Source of the DNA: Streptomyces aureocirculatus
Lineage (GTDB): Bacteria > Actinomycetota > Actinomycetes > Streptomycetales > Streptomycetaceae
Reading direction: 5' to 3'
DNA: 64,000 nucleotides
Assembly: GCF_000720475.1 (NCBI RefSeq)
Contig: NZ_JOAP01000012.1
Coordinates: 1 to 64,000 of the forward strand
The notes under the pieces were generated by a model. That model saw only the letters and a program-made list of their open reading frames with translations, ran no database searches and was not told the DNA's origin. The position numbers and the translations under genes are program-made. Below, piece by piece: positions 45,237 to 53,211 of the stretch (position 1 is the first letter of the stretch; each line of letters begins with the position of its first letter).

Positions 45237-45989
45237 TCAGCGCACCGGCAGGTGATAGGCGACGCGATAGCGGTCCGCGGGCACCACGATGTCGGCCGTC
45301 TCCACGGGGCGCCCCGAGGCGTAATAGGTCCGGCGGATGACGAGAACGACATGGCCGGGCACACCGCCGAGGGCGAGCAACTCCTCGGCGAGGCCGGGGC
45401 GGGCGCCGACGTCCTCCGCGACGTTGTCCACGATCACGTCGATGGCGGCCATGCGGTCCACCACGCCGCAGCCGCCGAGGGGCCCCTCCTCCGGGAGCAT
45501 CACCGGCGTCCGCCCGGTGACGGCGAGGGGCTCCCAGGACGTGGAGAGCATCATGACCTCGCCCGCGTCCCGGAAGACGTACCTCGTGCACATCACCCGG
45601 TCGCCGGGGCGGATGTCGAGGCGCTCGGCGACCACGGCGCTCGCCTCCACCTGCTCGCTGCGGGACTCCCAGGTGCCGCGGGCGCTCTCGGCCGCCTGCT
45701 CCTGCCGGAAGGGGGTGGAGACGCCGGGGCCGCGGAAGCCCGTACGCGCGATGCGGCGGGGGTCGGGGCGCTCGCGCACATACGTACCGGAACCGGAGCG
45801 GCCCTCGACCAGGCCCTCGGCCATGAGCACCTTGCGGGCTTCGAGAGCGACCGTGTCCGAGACCCCGTACTCCTCGCGGATTCTGGCCTGCGAGGGGAGC
45901 CGGGTGCGCGGAGGCAGCGAACCGTCGACGATCTTCTTGCGGAGATCACCCGCGACGCGCAGATACGCCGGCTGCTCACCGAAGGTCAC
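45237..45989 (-). CDS. GntR family regulator (HutC/UTRA type)
   Basis: A 250-residue regulator. The winged helix is at about 8-75 (AGDLRKKIVDGSLPPRTRLP, then REEYGVSDTVALEARKVLM and GSGTYV). A UTRA ligand-binding domain follows at about 105-245 (RYVFRDAGEVMMLSTSWEPL, VIRRTYYASGRPVE). The GTG at 45989 has GGAG about eight bases upstream. The ligand is unknown. No transporter or enzyme gene is adjacent on either side, so its target is not obvious; an inverted repeat upstream (46036-46054) may be its own operator. Confidence 0.9.
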   Translation of the reverse strand: MTFGEQPAYLRVAGDLRKKIVDGSLPPRTRLPSQARIREEYGVSDTVALEARKVLMAEGLVEGRSGSGTYVRERPDPRRIARTGFRGPGVSTPFRQEQAAESARGTWESRSEQVEASAVVAERLDIRPGDRVMCTRYVFRDAGEVMMLSTSWEPLAVTGRTPVMLPEEGPLGGCGVVDRMAAIDVIVDNVAEDVGARPGLAEELLALGGVPGHVVLVIRRTYYASGRPVETADIVVPADRYRVAYHLPVR

Positions 45990-46035
45990 TGGCCACTCCC
46001 ATCAGGTTGACAGACAGCAACAGCCTGGCAACCGT

Positions 46036-46054
46036 GGGTTGTTCGCCGCAACCC
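46036..46054. promoter_or_regulatory. Inverted repeat upstream of the GntR gene
   Basis: GGGTTG (46036-46041) and CAACCC (46049-46054) form a 19-base inverted repeat about 47 bases upstream of the GTG start. Related CAAC/GTTG elements lie at about 46005-46032. It is a candidate autoregulatory operator. Confidence 0.4.
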
Positions 46055-46277
46055 TAGGCCAAAGAATCACTCGAAGTGATGATTTCCTGCCGCGCAGGGC
46101 TTTACGCAGGGCCTTTCACGCGTTATAGCCATCAACTAACGTTCCCACGACAGTGGTTGGCACTCCCACCCGCAAACATGACCGCGCCCCCGCGGTCGGC
46201 CGGGTCCGGGGATCCGGGGCCGTTCCACGGGGGCGAAGTCACCTACTGGTACCGCTCGGTGCCGCTACCGCGCGGCG

Positions 46278-47861
46278 TCAGAACTGCAGCCCCCACGAGT
46301 CGAGGGTGCCGACGTCCTGGGCCGCGTTGTCCGTCACCCGCAGCTTCCAGGTGCCGTTGGCCGTCTCCGACGAGGCGTCGACGGTGTACGAGGTGTTGAT
46401 GTCGTCCGCGCTGCCGCCCGTGCCGAAGTTCTTCAGGACGTAGGCGGTGCCGTCGGGGGCGACGAGTTCGACCTTGAGGTCACCGACGTAGGTGTGCTTG
46501 ATGGCGACCGGGACGGCGAGCGCCGCGGGGGCGTTGCCGTCGACGCCGGTGACCGTCACCGGCGACTCGACCGTGGCGTTGTCGGTGATGGCGAAGTCCG
46601 CGCCGTTCTCGAACTTCGATCCGGGCGGGTTGGTGCCGCCGCCGCCCACGTACAGGAGGCGGTTGGGCGAGCCCGTGCCGGGGCTGCCGACGACGTTCGG
46701 CGTCGCAGCCGTGGTCAGGGCGGTGGACACCTGGGCCGGGGTGGCCGTCGGGTTCTCGGCGACGTACAGGGCCGCTGCGCCCGCGACGTGCGGCGACGCC
46801 ATCGACGTACCCGAGATGGTGCTGGTCGCCGTGTCATTGGTGTTCCACGCCGACGTGATGTTGGAGCCCGGGGCGAACAGGTCGAGGACCGCACCGAAGT
46901 TCGAGTAGCTCGCCTTGGCGTCGGTGTTGGTGGTGGCGCCGACGGTGATGGCCTCGGTGACGCGCGCGGGTGAGCGCGTCGAGGCGTTGGTGGACTCGTT
47001 CCCCGCGGCGACGGCGAAGGTGATGCCGGCGGCGACGGAGTTGCGTACGGCGGTGTCGAGCGCGCTGTCGGCCGGACCGCCGAGGCTCATGTTGGCGACG
47101 GCGGGCTTGGTGGCGTTGCGTGTCACCCAGTCGATGCCCGCGACGACCTGCGCGGTGGTGCCCGATCCCGAGTTGTTGAGCACGCGGACGCCGACGATCC
47201 TCGCCTTCTTGGCGACGCCGTGCGCGATCCCGCCGACGGTGCCCGCGACGTGCGTGCCGTGGCCGTGGCCGTCCTGCGCGACGTTGTCGTTGTCGATGGC
47301 GTCGTAGCCGTCGACGGCACGGCCGCCGAAGTCCTGGTGCGTCTTGCGGACGCCGGTGTCGATGACATAGACGGTGGCGCCCTCACCCGCCTTGTCCGGG
47401 TAGGTGTACTTCTGGTCCAGCGGGAGGTTGCGCTGGTCGATACGGTCCAGACCCCATGACGGCGGGTTGTTCTGGGTGGCGGCGACCGTGTACGTCCGGT
47501 TCTGCACGACGGAGGCGACGGCGGGGTCGGCGGCGAACTTCTTCGCCTCGGCCTCGGAGGCCTGCACCTCGTAGCCGTTCAGGACCTTCTTGTACGTACG
47601 CTCGATCTCAGCCCCGTGCTTCTTGGCCAGTGCCCTGCCGGCCGGGGAGTCGGCCTTCGCGGCGTCCGCGTCGAGCGTGACGATGTAGCTGTTCGCGATC
47701 GCGCCGGGGGCACCGGCGTACTGGATCCGGCCTTCGGCGGCCTGCGGCTGCGCGCTCGCGGGGAGCGCGGAGACGACACCGAGGGCGACAGCCGTGGCGG
47801 CGGTCAGGGAGAGGGTGCCTATACCGGCCAGTCTTCGGCGGGGGTGACGCATCACTGCCAT
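46278..47861 (-). CDS. Secreted subtilisin-like S8 protease with I9 propeptide and P-domain
   Basis: A 527-residue secreted protease. The signal peptide (about 1-38) has RHPRRRLAG and ends ALPASAQ. An inhibitor I9 propeptide spans about 55-130 (SYIVTLDADAAKADSPAG). The catalytic triad is Asp in YVIDTGV, His in GHGTHVAGTVGG and Ser in GTSMASPHVAG. The C-terminal P-domain (about 415-527) ends GTLDSWGLQF. It is probably an extracellular protease similar to those of the proteinase K group. The ATG at 47861 has GAGGAGG about ten bases upstream; MRHPRRRL three codons later is the alternative start. Confidence 0.95.
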   Translation of the reverse strand: MAVMRHPRRRLAGIGTLSLTAATAVALGVVSALPASAQPQAAEGRIQYAGAPGAIANSYIVTLDADAAKADSPAGRALAKKHGAEIERTYKKVLNGYEVQASEAEAKKFAADPAVASVVQNRTYTVAATQNNPPSWGLDRIDQRNLPLDQKYTYPDKAGEGATVYVIDTGVRKTHQDFGGRAVDGYDAIDNDNVAQDGHGHGTHVAGTVGGIAHGVAKKARIVGVRVLNNSGSGTTAQVVAGIDWVTRNATKPAVANMSLGGPADSALDTAVRNSVAAGITFAVAAGNESTNASTRSPARVTEAITVGATTNTDAKASYSNFGAVLDLFAPGSNITSAWNTNDTATSTISGTSMASPHVAGAAALYVAENPTATPAQVSTALTTAATPNVVGSPGTGSPNRLLYVGGGGTNPPGSKFENGADFAITDNATVESPVTVTGVDGNAPAALAVPVAIKHTYVGDLKVELVAPDGTAYVLKNFGTGGSADDINTSYTVDASSETANGTWKLRVTDNAAQDVGTLDSWGLQF

Positions 47862-48349
47862 CTGAGGGGTCCTCCTCAATCGGTGGTGCGCTGGTGGGGG
47901 ATGCGACAAGGGCATGACAACGTTTGGGAGACAGGTCACGCCAAGTTGATCAGTGTTCAACTCGCTGTCGCCGACGAAAGATTGACCGATCCATAGGAAA
48001 CCCACAAGGGCAGTGTTCGGACGTAACACGACTGCCATGCCCCCGCCATGACATGGCGGCAATAATCCGTGCATTTCGTCCGGACGGCGGGAGATAACGC
48101 CTGGTCCGGGCGGCGGCACCGGACTGCGGCTTCCGTGGGGCGGAGGGTTGCGGGGGGCCGCGGTGGCGGGATTTCAGCCACCGTGGGCACTCCATGCTTC
48201 TGCGCCGCGGGCTTCCCGCGAGGGTGCCCGCGCCCCACGGGCCACGAGGACCACTCCCGGCACCGGTCCCGCCCGGCCCGCGGCGACGGCCGTCAGGTGA
48301 TCGACATGCCGTCAGCCGATCGGGGCGCCGCCAGGCGGCCGGGACGTCA
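47862..48349. other. Intergenic region upstream of the protease gene
   Basis: About 490 bases with no convincing gene. The stretch 47920-48075, nearest the protease start, is AT-richer and probably holds its promoter on the minus strand. 48294-48311 repeats almost exactly the last codons of the following marR gene (TCAGGTGATCGACATG versus TCAGGTGATCGACGTG at 48350), suggesting a small 3'-end duplication. Confidence 0.45.
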
Positions 48350-48856
48350 TCAGGTGATCGACGTGTCGCCGTGCAGCTCCAGAAACGTACGCAGCACGAC
48401 GACGGCCCGGTCCATCTCCGCGGGGTCGATGCCGCCGAGGATCCGGGCCTGGTTACGCAGATGACCGGCCATCAGGATGTCCGTGAGCTGCTGCCCCCGC
48501 CCGGTGAGCCTGATCTTGACGGTCCGCCGGTCGGCGGTGTCCCGCACGCGCTCGACGAGGCCCTTGACCTCCATCCGGTCGATGCGGTTGGTGATCGCGC
48601 CGGAGGTCACCATGGCGGCCTTGAGGAAGGCGCCCGCGGTCAGGGCGTACGGCGGCCCCGAGCGGCGCAGCGTGGTCAGGACGTCGAACTCGCCCACCTC
48701 CACGCCGTGCTCCGCGCAGAACGCCTTCAGCTCCCGCTCGACGATCCGGTTCGCCCGCTGCACCCGGGCGATCAACTGGACCGGCCAGAGATCGTCCGCC
48801 AGCTCGGGCCGCTCCTTCTCCCACTGCCCGACGATCGCGTCCACGGCGTCGCTCAT
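48350..48856 (-). CDS. MarR family regulator
   Basis: A 168-residue winged-helix regulator. The start ATG at 48856 (MSDAVDAIVGQWEKERPELA) has AAGGAGG seven bases upstream; the longer frame to 48973 is a translated repeat. The recognition helix region is TSGAITNRIDRMEVKGLVER and the wing is RVRDTADRRTVKIRLT. The MFS exporter is divergent across 290 bases, a classic MarR/efflux arrangement, so repression of the exporter is the likely role. The leader carries an 18-bp tandem repeat. Confidence 0.92.
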   Translation of the reverse strand: MSDAVDAIVGQWEKERPELADDLWPVQLIARVQRANRIVERELKAFCAEHGVEVGEFDVLTTLRRSGPPYALTAGAFLKAAMVTSGAITNRIDRMEVKGLVERVRDTADRRTVKIRLTGRGQQLTDILMAGHLRNQARILGGIDPAEMDRAVVVLRTFLELHGDTSIT

Positions 48857-48880
48857 GGCTGCCTCCTTCTCGTCTCCGTG

Positions 48881-48934
48881 GGCTCCGCGGTCTCCGCGGG
48901 CTCCGCGGTCTCCGCGGGCTCCGCGGTCTCCGCG
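48881..48934. repeat. Three perfect 18-bp tandem repeats in the marR leader
   Basis: The unit GGCTCCGCGGTCTCCGCG occurs at 48881-48898, 48899-48916 and 48917-48934, with partial copies on both sides. It lies 25-78 bases upstream of the marR start codon. Each unit contains a CCGCGG palindrome. It may affect transcript folding, be a regulator site, or simply be an expanding repeat. Confidence 0.9.
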
Positions 48935-48980
48935 GGCTCGGCGCGCTCCACACTCCACGCTCCCACCCCACACCCAACTC

Positions 48981-49045
48981 TCTCAATGTTAAGACACTTG
49001 ACGCTGAACGAAACCCCGTGTTTTTATCTCAACGTTCAGACTTTT
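48981..49045. promoter_or_regulatory. Paired 19-bp direct repeats between marR and the MFS gene
   Basis: TCTCAATGTTAAGACACTT (48981-48999) and TCTCAACGTTCAGACTTTT (49027-49045) agree at 15 of 19 positions, spaced 46 bases apart. Each core (TCAA-GTT-AGAC) is partly symmetric. The region is AT-rich and contains TTGACG at 48998. This is the best candidate for MarR operators controlling both divergent genes. Confidence 0.6.
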
Positions 49046-49147
49046 AGCCTTCAGAAAACGAAGGCGAAGACGATTGCGCCCGGCCGCACAGCCGCAGCCC
49101 TCCCTCACCTCCACCGTGCTCAGCCCGTCCCGCTCCAGGGGGTCACC

Positions 49148-50413
49148 ATGTCCAGCACCACCGCACCAGTAGCACCCGCACCCGCACTCGCACCCAAACC
49201 AACCGGCACCCCCACCGGCACAACCGTCGCCGGAAGGGAACGAAAGCCCGGCCAAGTCCCGGTCGTATGGCTGGCGTTGCTGGCGGCTCCGGTGGCGGCG
49301 GGGGCCAACGCCCCCGTACTGATCCTGCCGGACATGGCGCGCTCCCTGGGAGTCGGAACGGCCACGGTGACGTGGCTGGTGACCGCCTTCGCCTGGGGGA
49401 TGGCGGCGGGCACGCCGCTGCTGGCCGCGCTGCTGCGGCGGCGCGGTTTTCAGCCGCTGCTGCGCCTGAGCACGGCGCTGGTGCTCGGCGGCACGGCCCT
49501 GGTGGCGGTCGCGCCGTGGCTGCCGGTGGCCCTGGCGGGCCGGGTGGCGCAGTCGCTGGGCGGCGCGGGCCTGGTGGCGGCGGCGATGAACCTGGCGGGG
49601 AGCGCACGCAGGATGGGCGTGATCAGCTCCGGGTTCGGTGTCCTCGGGGCGGCGGGTCCGCTGCTGGGGGCGACGCTGACGGACGCGGTGTCGTGGCGGC
49701 TGGCGTTCGGGGTGTCGGCGGTGGCGGTGCTCGCCGTACCGGCGGTGGCGCGGTACACGCGGGGGACGAAGCCGGGCGGAGGCGGCTTCGACGCGCGCGG
49801 GGCGGCACTGCTCATAGCGCTGGCGACGTCGCTGATCCTGCTGCCGACGACACCGCTCCCGGCGCTGGCGGCCGCGCTGCTGACCGGCACCCTCCTGACC
49901 CGGCACATCCGCCGCCGCCCAGGGGGCTTCATCCCGGTCCAGCTCCTGCGCTCGCCGCTGTTCCTCATCTCCGCGGCACTCGGCGGGGCGCTGTCGACCA
50001 CATACTTCACCCTGCTCTTCACCGTGCCGAGCCTGTTGCGGGACCGGGCGGACTGGTCGAAGGGGGCGATCGGCACCGGCCAGTTGGTGACCCTGCTGAC
50101 GGCGTCGGCACTGTCGTGGCTGCTGGCGGCGAACGCGGCGCGGATGGGCAGGACGGCGGTGCGCGTGGTGCTGGTCACGGTGGGCGCGGCAGCGATCGTT
50201 ACCGCCGTCTTCGCGACGTCCGGCCCCCTGCTGCTGCTCGCGGCGGGCGCGGCGGCGTTCACGGCGACCGGCGCCAACGCCACCCTCTCCATGCACGCCG
50301 CCACCGCCACGCCCGACGCCCAGCGCCCCACGGCCATCGGTCTCTTCGCCCTCAGCTACCAACTGGGCGGGGCGTTCGGGCCGGCCATCGCGACCTTGCT
50401 GGTCCTGGGCTGA
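49148..50413 (+). CDS. MFS efflux transporter
   Basis: A 421-residue transporter with about twelve hydrophobic segments after a Pro/Thr/Ala-rich N-terminal tail of about 35 residues. The MFS motif near the loop between helices 2 and 3 is weak (LLAALLRRRGFQPLLRL). Helix 5 has the exporter-like GFGVLGAAGPLLGATL. The ATG at 49148 aligns with the first sensible N-terminus; the open frame far upstream is antisense to marR. Drug or metabolite efflux under control of the divergent MarR protein is the natural reading. Confidence 0.9.
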   Translation: MSSTTAPVAPAPALAPKPTGTPTGTTVAGRERKPGQVPVVWLALLAAPVAAGANAPVLILPDMARSLGVGTATVTWLVTAFAWGMAAGTPLLAALLRRRGFQPLLRLSTALVLGGTALVAVAPWLPVALAGRVAQSLGGAGLVAAAMNLAGSARRMGVISSGFGVLGAAGPLLGATLTDAVSWRLAFGVSAVAVLAVPAVARYTRGTKPGGGGFDARGAALLIALATSLILLPTTPLPALAAALLTGTLLTRHIRRRPGGFIPVQLLRSPLFLISAALGGALSTTYFTLLFTVPSLLRDRADWSKGAIGTGQLVTLLTASALSWLLAANAARMGRTAVRVVLVTVGAAAIVTAVFATSGPLLLLAAGAAAFTATGANATLSMHAATATPDAQRPTAIGLFALSYQLGGAFGPAIATLLVLG

Positions 50414-50436
50414 CGTTGCCCGGACGTACGGCAACG
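50414..50436. terminator. Hairpin between convergent MFS and multicopper oxidase genes
   Basis: CGTTGCC (50414-50420) and GGCAACG (50430-50436) pair perfectly around nine bases, starting directly after the MFS stop and 14 bases from the oxidase stop. Confidence 0.7.
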
Positions 50437-50449
50437 GCTGGCGGCACCG

Positions 50450-52531
50450 CTATTCGGGCTGGTTGGGGGTGGCGGTGCCGGAATCGTAGGGGGTGGTCAC
50501 CCCGGCGTAGGCGAGGTGGAGCATCATGCCGACCTTGGCGTGGAACAGGTTGTGGCAGTGGTCCATCCACAGGCCGGGGTTGTCGGCCTTGAAGGCGACG
50601 TCATAGGTCTCGCCCGGTGCCACGTTCAGGGAGTCGGCCCGCCAGGAGGCGCCGGTGACCCGCTTCCCGTTGCGGGTCAGGACCTGGACGTGGTGCCCGT
50701 GCAGGTGCATGGGGTGGTCGGCGTCGCTGCGATTGACGAAGGTCATCTTGATGGTCTCGCCCTCGCGGACCACCATGTTCGGGATGTCGGGAAAGACCCG
50801 GCCGTTGATGCGGTATCGCAGCGCCGGCCTCCCGTCGAAGAACCCGAACGAGGAGTCGATGTTCAGGGTGAAGTGCCGGTCGTAGCGGGTGCCCGGGCCG
50901 AACGGGGTGGCCGTCGGCGTGCCGTAGGAAGCCGGGTCGAAGGTGCCGTTCGTCGCTTGTGCCGGTGCGCGGCCCCGACCGTCCGGGCTGAGGACGAGGG
51001 CCGGACCCCCGGTGTCGGCCCGCCGGAGTTCCACGGGGTGGGCGGGCATGGTGAAGGTCAGGTCGTAGCGGCCGCCGGCTGCCATCGGCAGGGCCTTGCC
51101 ACGGATCTCACCGGGGCCGTGCAGCTCACCGCCGTCGATCGCGGCGACCCGGAACGGGCTGCCGGCCAGCGTCAGGTCGACGGGGTCGTTGACGGTGTTG
51201 ACCAGCCGCAGCCGCACCGGGGTGCCGGGAGAGATCCGCTGCCGCCGCAGACCGTCCGACGTGCCGAAGACCCGCGCCCCACCGGCCACCGCGTCCGTAC
51301 CCCACTCGCGGTACAGCACAGCGATGTCGGCCCCCTTCACGGGCCCGGGCTCGACGATCAGTGCCCCGTAGAGGCCGCGCTGTACCTGCTCGGCCGACTG
51401 CTGGTGCGAGTGGTACCAGTAGCTGCCGGCGTCCTTGGCCCGGAACCGGTACTTCATGCGGTGTCCGGGGGCCACCGCGTTCTGGGTGACGCCGGCGGCT
51501 CCGTCGGCGGCGTTGGGCACGTCGTAGCCGTGCCAGTGCAGGGTCACCCCGGCCTCGATGTCGGCGTTCACGAGGGTGACTTCGACCAGATCGCCCTGGC
51601 GGACGCGGAGTTCGGGGCCCGGGGAGCTTCCGTTGAAGGTCCAGGCGTCGATGGTGCGGCCCGAGTCGAGGCGGATCCTGGCCGTGCGGGCGGTGAGCGT
51701 GAAGCGGCGCACCGGCCCCGACAGGTCCCGCTCGGTGAGGCTGTCGACGCTCCGACCGGAGGCGGCCACGGGTACGGCGTGCTGATGACCGGCGGCCGCC
51801 CTTGGCACGTCGGGCCCGCCACCGAGGTCGTAGTCGCCGTGGCCGTTGGCCGAGTGGCGTTCGGGCAGCCTGCTCCGCTCGGCCGACCAGACCAGTCCGC
51901 CGCCGACCACGACCAACACCACGACGGATGCGGCGGCGATCCGCATCACCGACACCAGACGAGTCACGCCCCCGCTCTCCGAGCCGAGAGCGTCGCGCCG
52001 CCGACGCTGCCGGACGACCAGGGCCAGTGCGGCGACGAGCAGCACCGCCCACCACACCATCGCGCTCCTGCCGAGCGGCGGGGAGATCCACCACAGATAG
52101 AGGCTGATGGCCGTGACCACGGCGTTGATCTGCACCGGGACGACGAGCCAGGGTCCTGCGGCAGCGCGGGCGCGTTCGACCGGCACGGGTTCGGCCGCAT
52201 CACCGCCGACCCTGGCGGTGCGCCACAGCCCGGGCAGTCCCTTCACCAGGACGACCGCGAGCGCGGCGAGGATCATCGGGAACTGCACGTACAGCCGATC
52301 GGCCATCACGACCGTCCCGTACGAGCCCAGCGCGCCGCCGATCAGCGCCGCCGTGGTGGCGGTCGGCAGGAGCGCAAGGAGCGTTGCCGTCAGCGCCGCC
52401 CAGGAGGTGCGCCGCAACCGGCCCAGGGTCCGGGCCTTGCGTAACCGGCCGGTCAACTGCCCGGCCAGCAGCCAGAGCGGCAGGGCCGCGAGGGTCAGCA
52501 CGGCGTTGATCCAGTACAGAGCGGCAAACAA
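50450..52531 (-). CDS. Membrane-anchored multicopper oxidase
   Basis: A 693-residue protein. About six hydrophobic helices occupy residues 1-215. The external oxidase domains (about 250-690) carry all four copper-binding motifs: LHWHG, WYHSHQQSAEQVQ, HPMHLHGH and HCHNLFHAKVGM, where the Cys and flanking His residues define the type 1 and type 2/3 sites. Proteins of this type oxidise Cu(I) or phenolic substrates and often protect against copper. The TTG at 52531 with GAGGAG about ten bases upstream is the likely start. A divergent marR gene and two repeat elements lie in front of it. Confidence 0.93.
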   Translation of the reverse strand: MFAALYWINAVLTLAALPLWLLAGQLTGRLRKARTLGRLRRTSWAALTATLLALLPTATTAALIGGALGSYGTVVMADRLYVQFPMILAALAVVLVKGLPGLWRTARVGGDAAEPVPVERARAAAGPWLVVPVQINAVVTAISLYLWWISPPLGRSAMVWWAVLLVAALALVVRQRRRRDALGSESGGVTRLVSVMRIAAASVVVLVVVGGGLVWSAERSRLPERHSANGHGDYDLGGGPDVPRAAAGHQHAVPVAASGRSVDSLTERDLSGPVRRFTLTARTARIRLDSGRTIDAWTFNGSSPGPELRVRQGDLVEVTLVNADIEAGVTLHWHGYDVPNAADGAAGVTQNAVAPGHRMKYRFRAKDAGSYWYHSHQQSAEQVQRGLYGALIVEPGPVKGADIAVLYREWGTDAVAGGARVFGTSDGLRRQRISPGTPVRLRLVNTVNDPVDLTLAGSPFRVAAIDGGELHGPGEIRGKALPMAAGGRYDLTFTMPAHPVELRRADTGGPALVLSPDGRGRAPAQATNGTFDPASYGTPTATPFGPGTRYDRHFTLNIDSSFGFFDGRPALRYRINGRVFPDIPNMVVREGETIKMTFVNRSDADHPMHLHGHHVQVLTRNGKRVTGASWRADSLNVAPGETYDVAFKADNPGLWMDHCHNLFHAKVGMMLHLAYAGVTTPYDSGTATPNQPE

Positions 52532-52593
52532 CGGAAATGCTCCTCATCGGACGGGTGTCGTCGGCCTGGCGAACCAGCGTGTCGGTCTGCACC

Positions 52594-52629
52594 TTGGACC
52601 GTTCGCTCTGGTTGGACCGTTCGCTGTGG
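52594..52629. promoter_or_regulatory. Tandem 18-bp direct repeats upstream of the oxidase
   Basis: TTGGACCGTTCGCTCTGG (52594-52611) and TTGGACCGTTCGCTGTGG (52612-52629) differ at one base. They lie 60-100 bases upstream of the oxidase start and on the far side of the marR promoter region. Head-to-tail repeats at this distance suggest an activator or repressor binding site. Confidence 0.55.
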
Positions 52630-52682
52630 CGGGGTACCTTCAGAGGTAACTTCCCGCAAGACGTTTCTTCGGTAAAGATTTA

Positions 52683-52698
52683 TCTTCCTTTAGGAAGA
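52683..52698. promoter_or_regulatory. 16-bp palindrome upstream of the second marR
   Basis: TCTTCCTTTAGGAAGA is symmetric except for its central pair. It lies 22 bases upstream of the marR GTG in an AT-rich stretch and has the size and symmetry of a MarR operator, so autoregulation is likely. Confidence 0.6.
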
Positions 52699-52719
52699 GA
52701 TTAGAGAGGGGAGCATCCC

Positions 52720-53166
52720 GTGTCAACGCCCGAGGATGCGAGCAAGATCTACCGGCAGTATCTGAGTGCGGTGATGCTGCACGGCCACGCCGGCGCCAAG
52801 GCGTGCCACCTGGGCGCCACGGACCTGTACGCGTTGAACATCCTGGAACTGTCCGGGGCGATGACCCCCGGGGAACTGGGCACGCGCACCGGCCTGACGA
52901 CCGGGCCGACCACCCGCCTCATCGACCGTCTGGAGGCGGCCGGATACGTCCGCAGGGCGCCCTCGCCCGACGACCGCCGCAAGGTCATCATCGAGCCGAT
53001 CGACAGGCCCGGCAGACTCGACGAGGTCCTGGCCCCCGCCCGCCGGGCGATCGGGGCGATCATCGGCGACTACTCCCCGGAGGAGCGCGAGGTGCTCTTC
53101 GACTACTTCGTCCGCGCCACCCGCGCCTACCAGGACTCGACCGAGAACCTCAACGAGCCGCCGTGA
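52720..53166 (+). CDS. MarR family regulator (next to the multicopper oxidase)
   Basis: A 148-residue winged-helix regulator. The GTG at 52720 has a GGGGAG about eight bases upstream. The HTH region is MTPGELGTRTGLTTGPTTR and the wing is RRAPSPDDRRKVIIEPID. It is divergent from the multicopper oxidase, which is the obvious target. MarR proteins respond to small ligands or oxidation; the two Cys positions expected of oxidation-sensing members are not obvious, with only Cys29 visible. It ends just before the helicase gene of the accessory region. Confidence 0.92.
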   Translation: MSTPEDASKIYRQYLSAVMLHGHAGAKACHLGATDLYALNILELSGAMTPGELGTRTGLTTGPTTRLIDRLEAAGYVRRAPSPDDRRKVIIEPIDRPGRLDEVLAPARRAIGAIIGDYSPEEREVLFDYFVRATRAYQDSTENLNEPP

Positions 53167-53211
53167 ACCAGGCAGCCGCAGGGCGGTCTTGTCTCATCGA
53201 GGTTGACCCAG

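Noticed and set aside
48194..49147. Upstream extension of the MFS frame
   Set aside because: It is antisense to marR and its repeat leader, and the transporter's natural N-terminus is at 49148.
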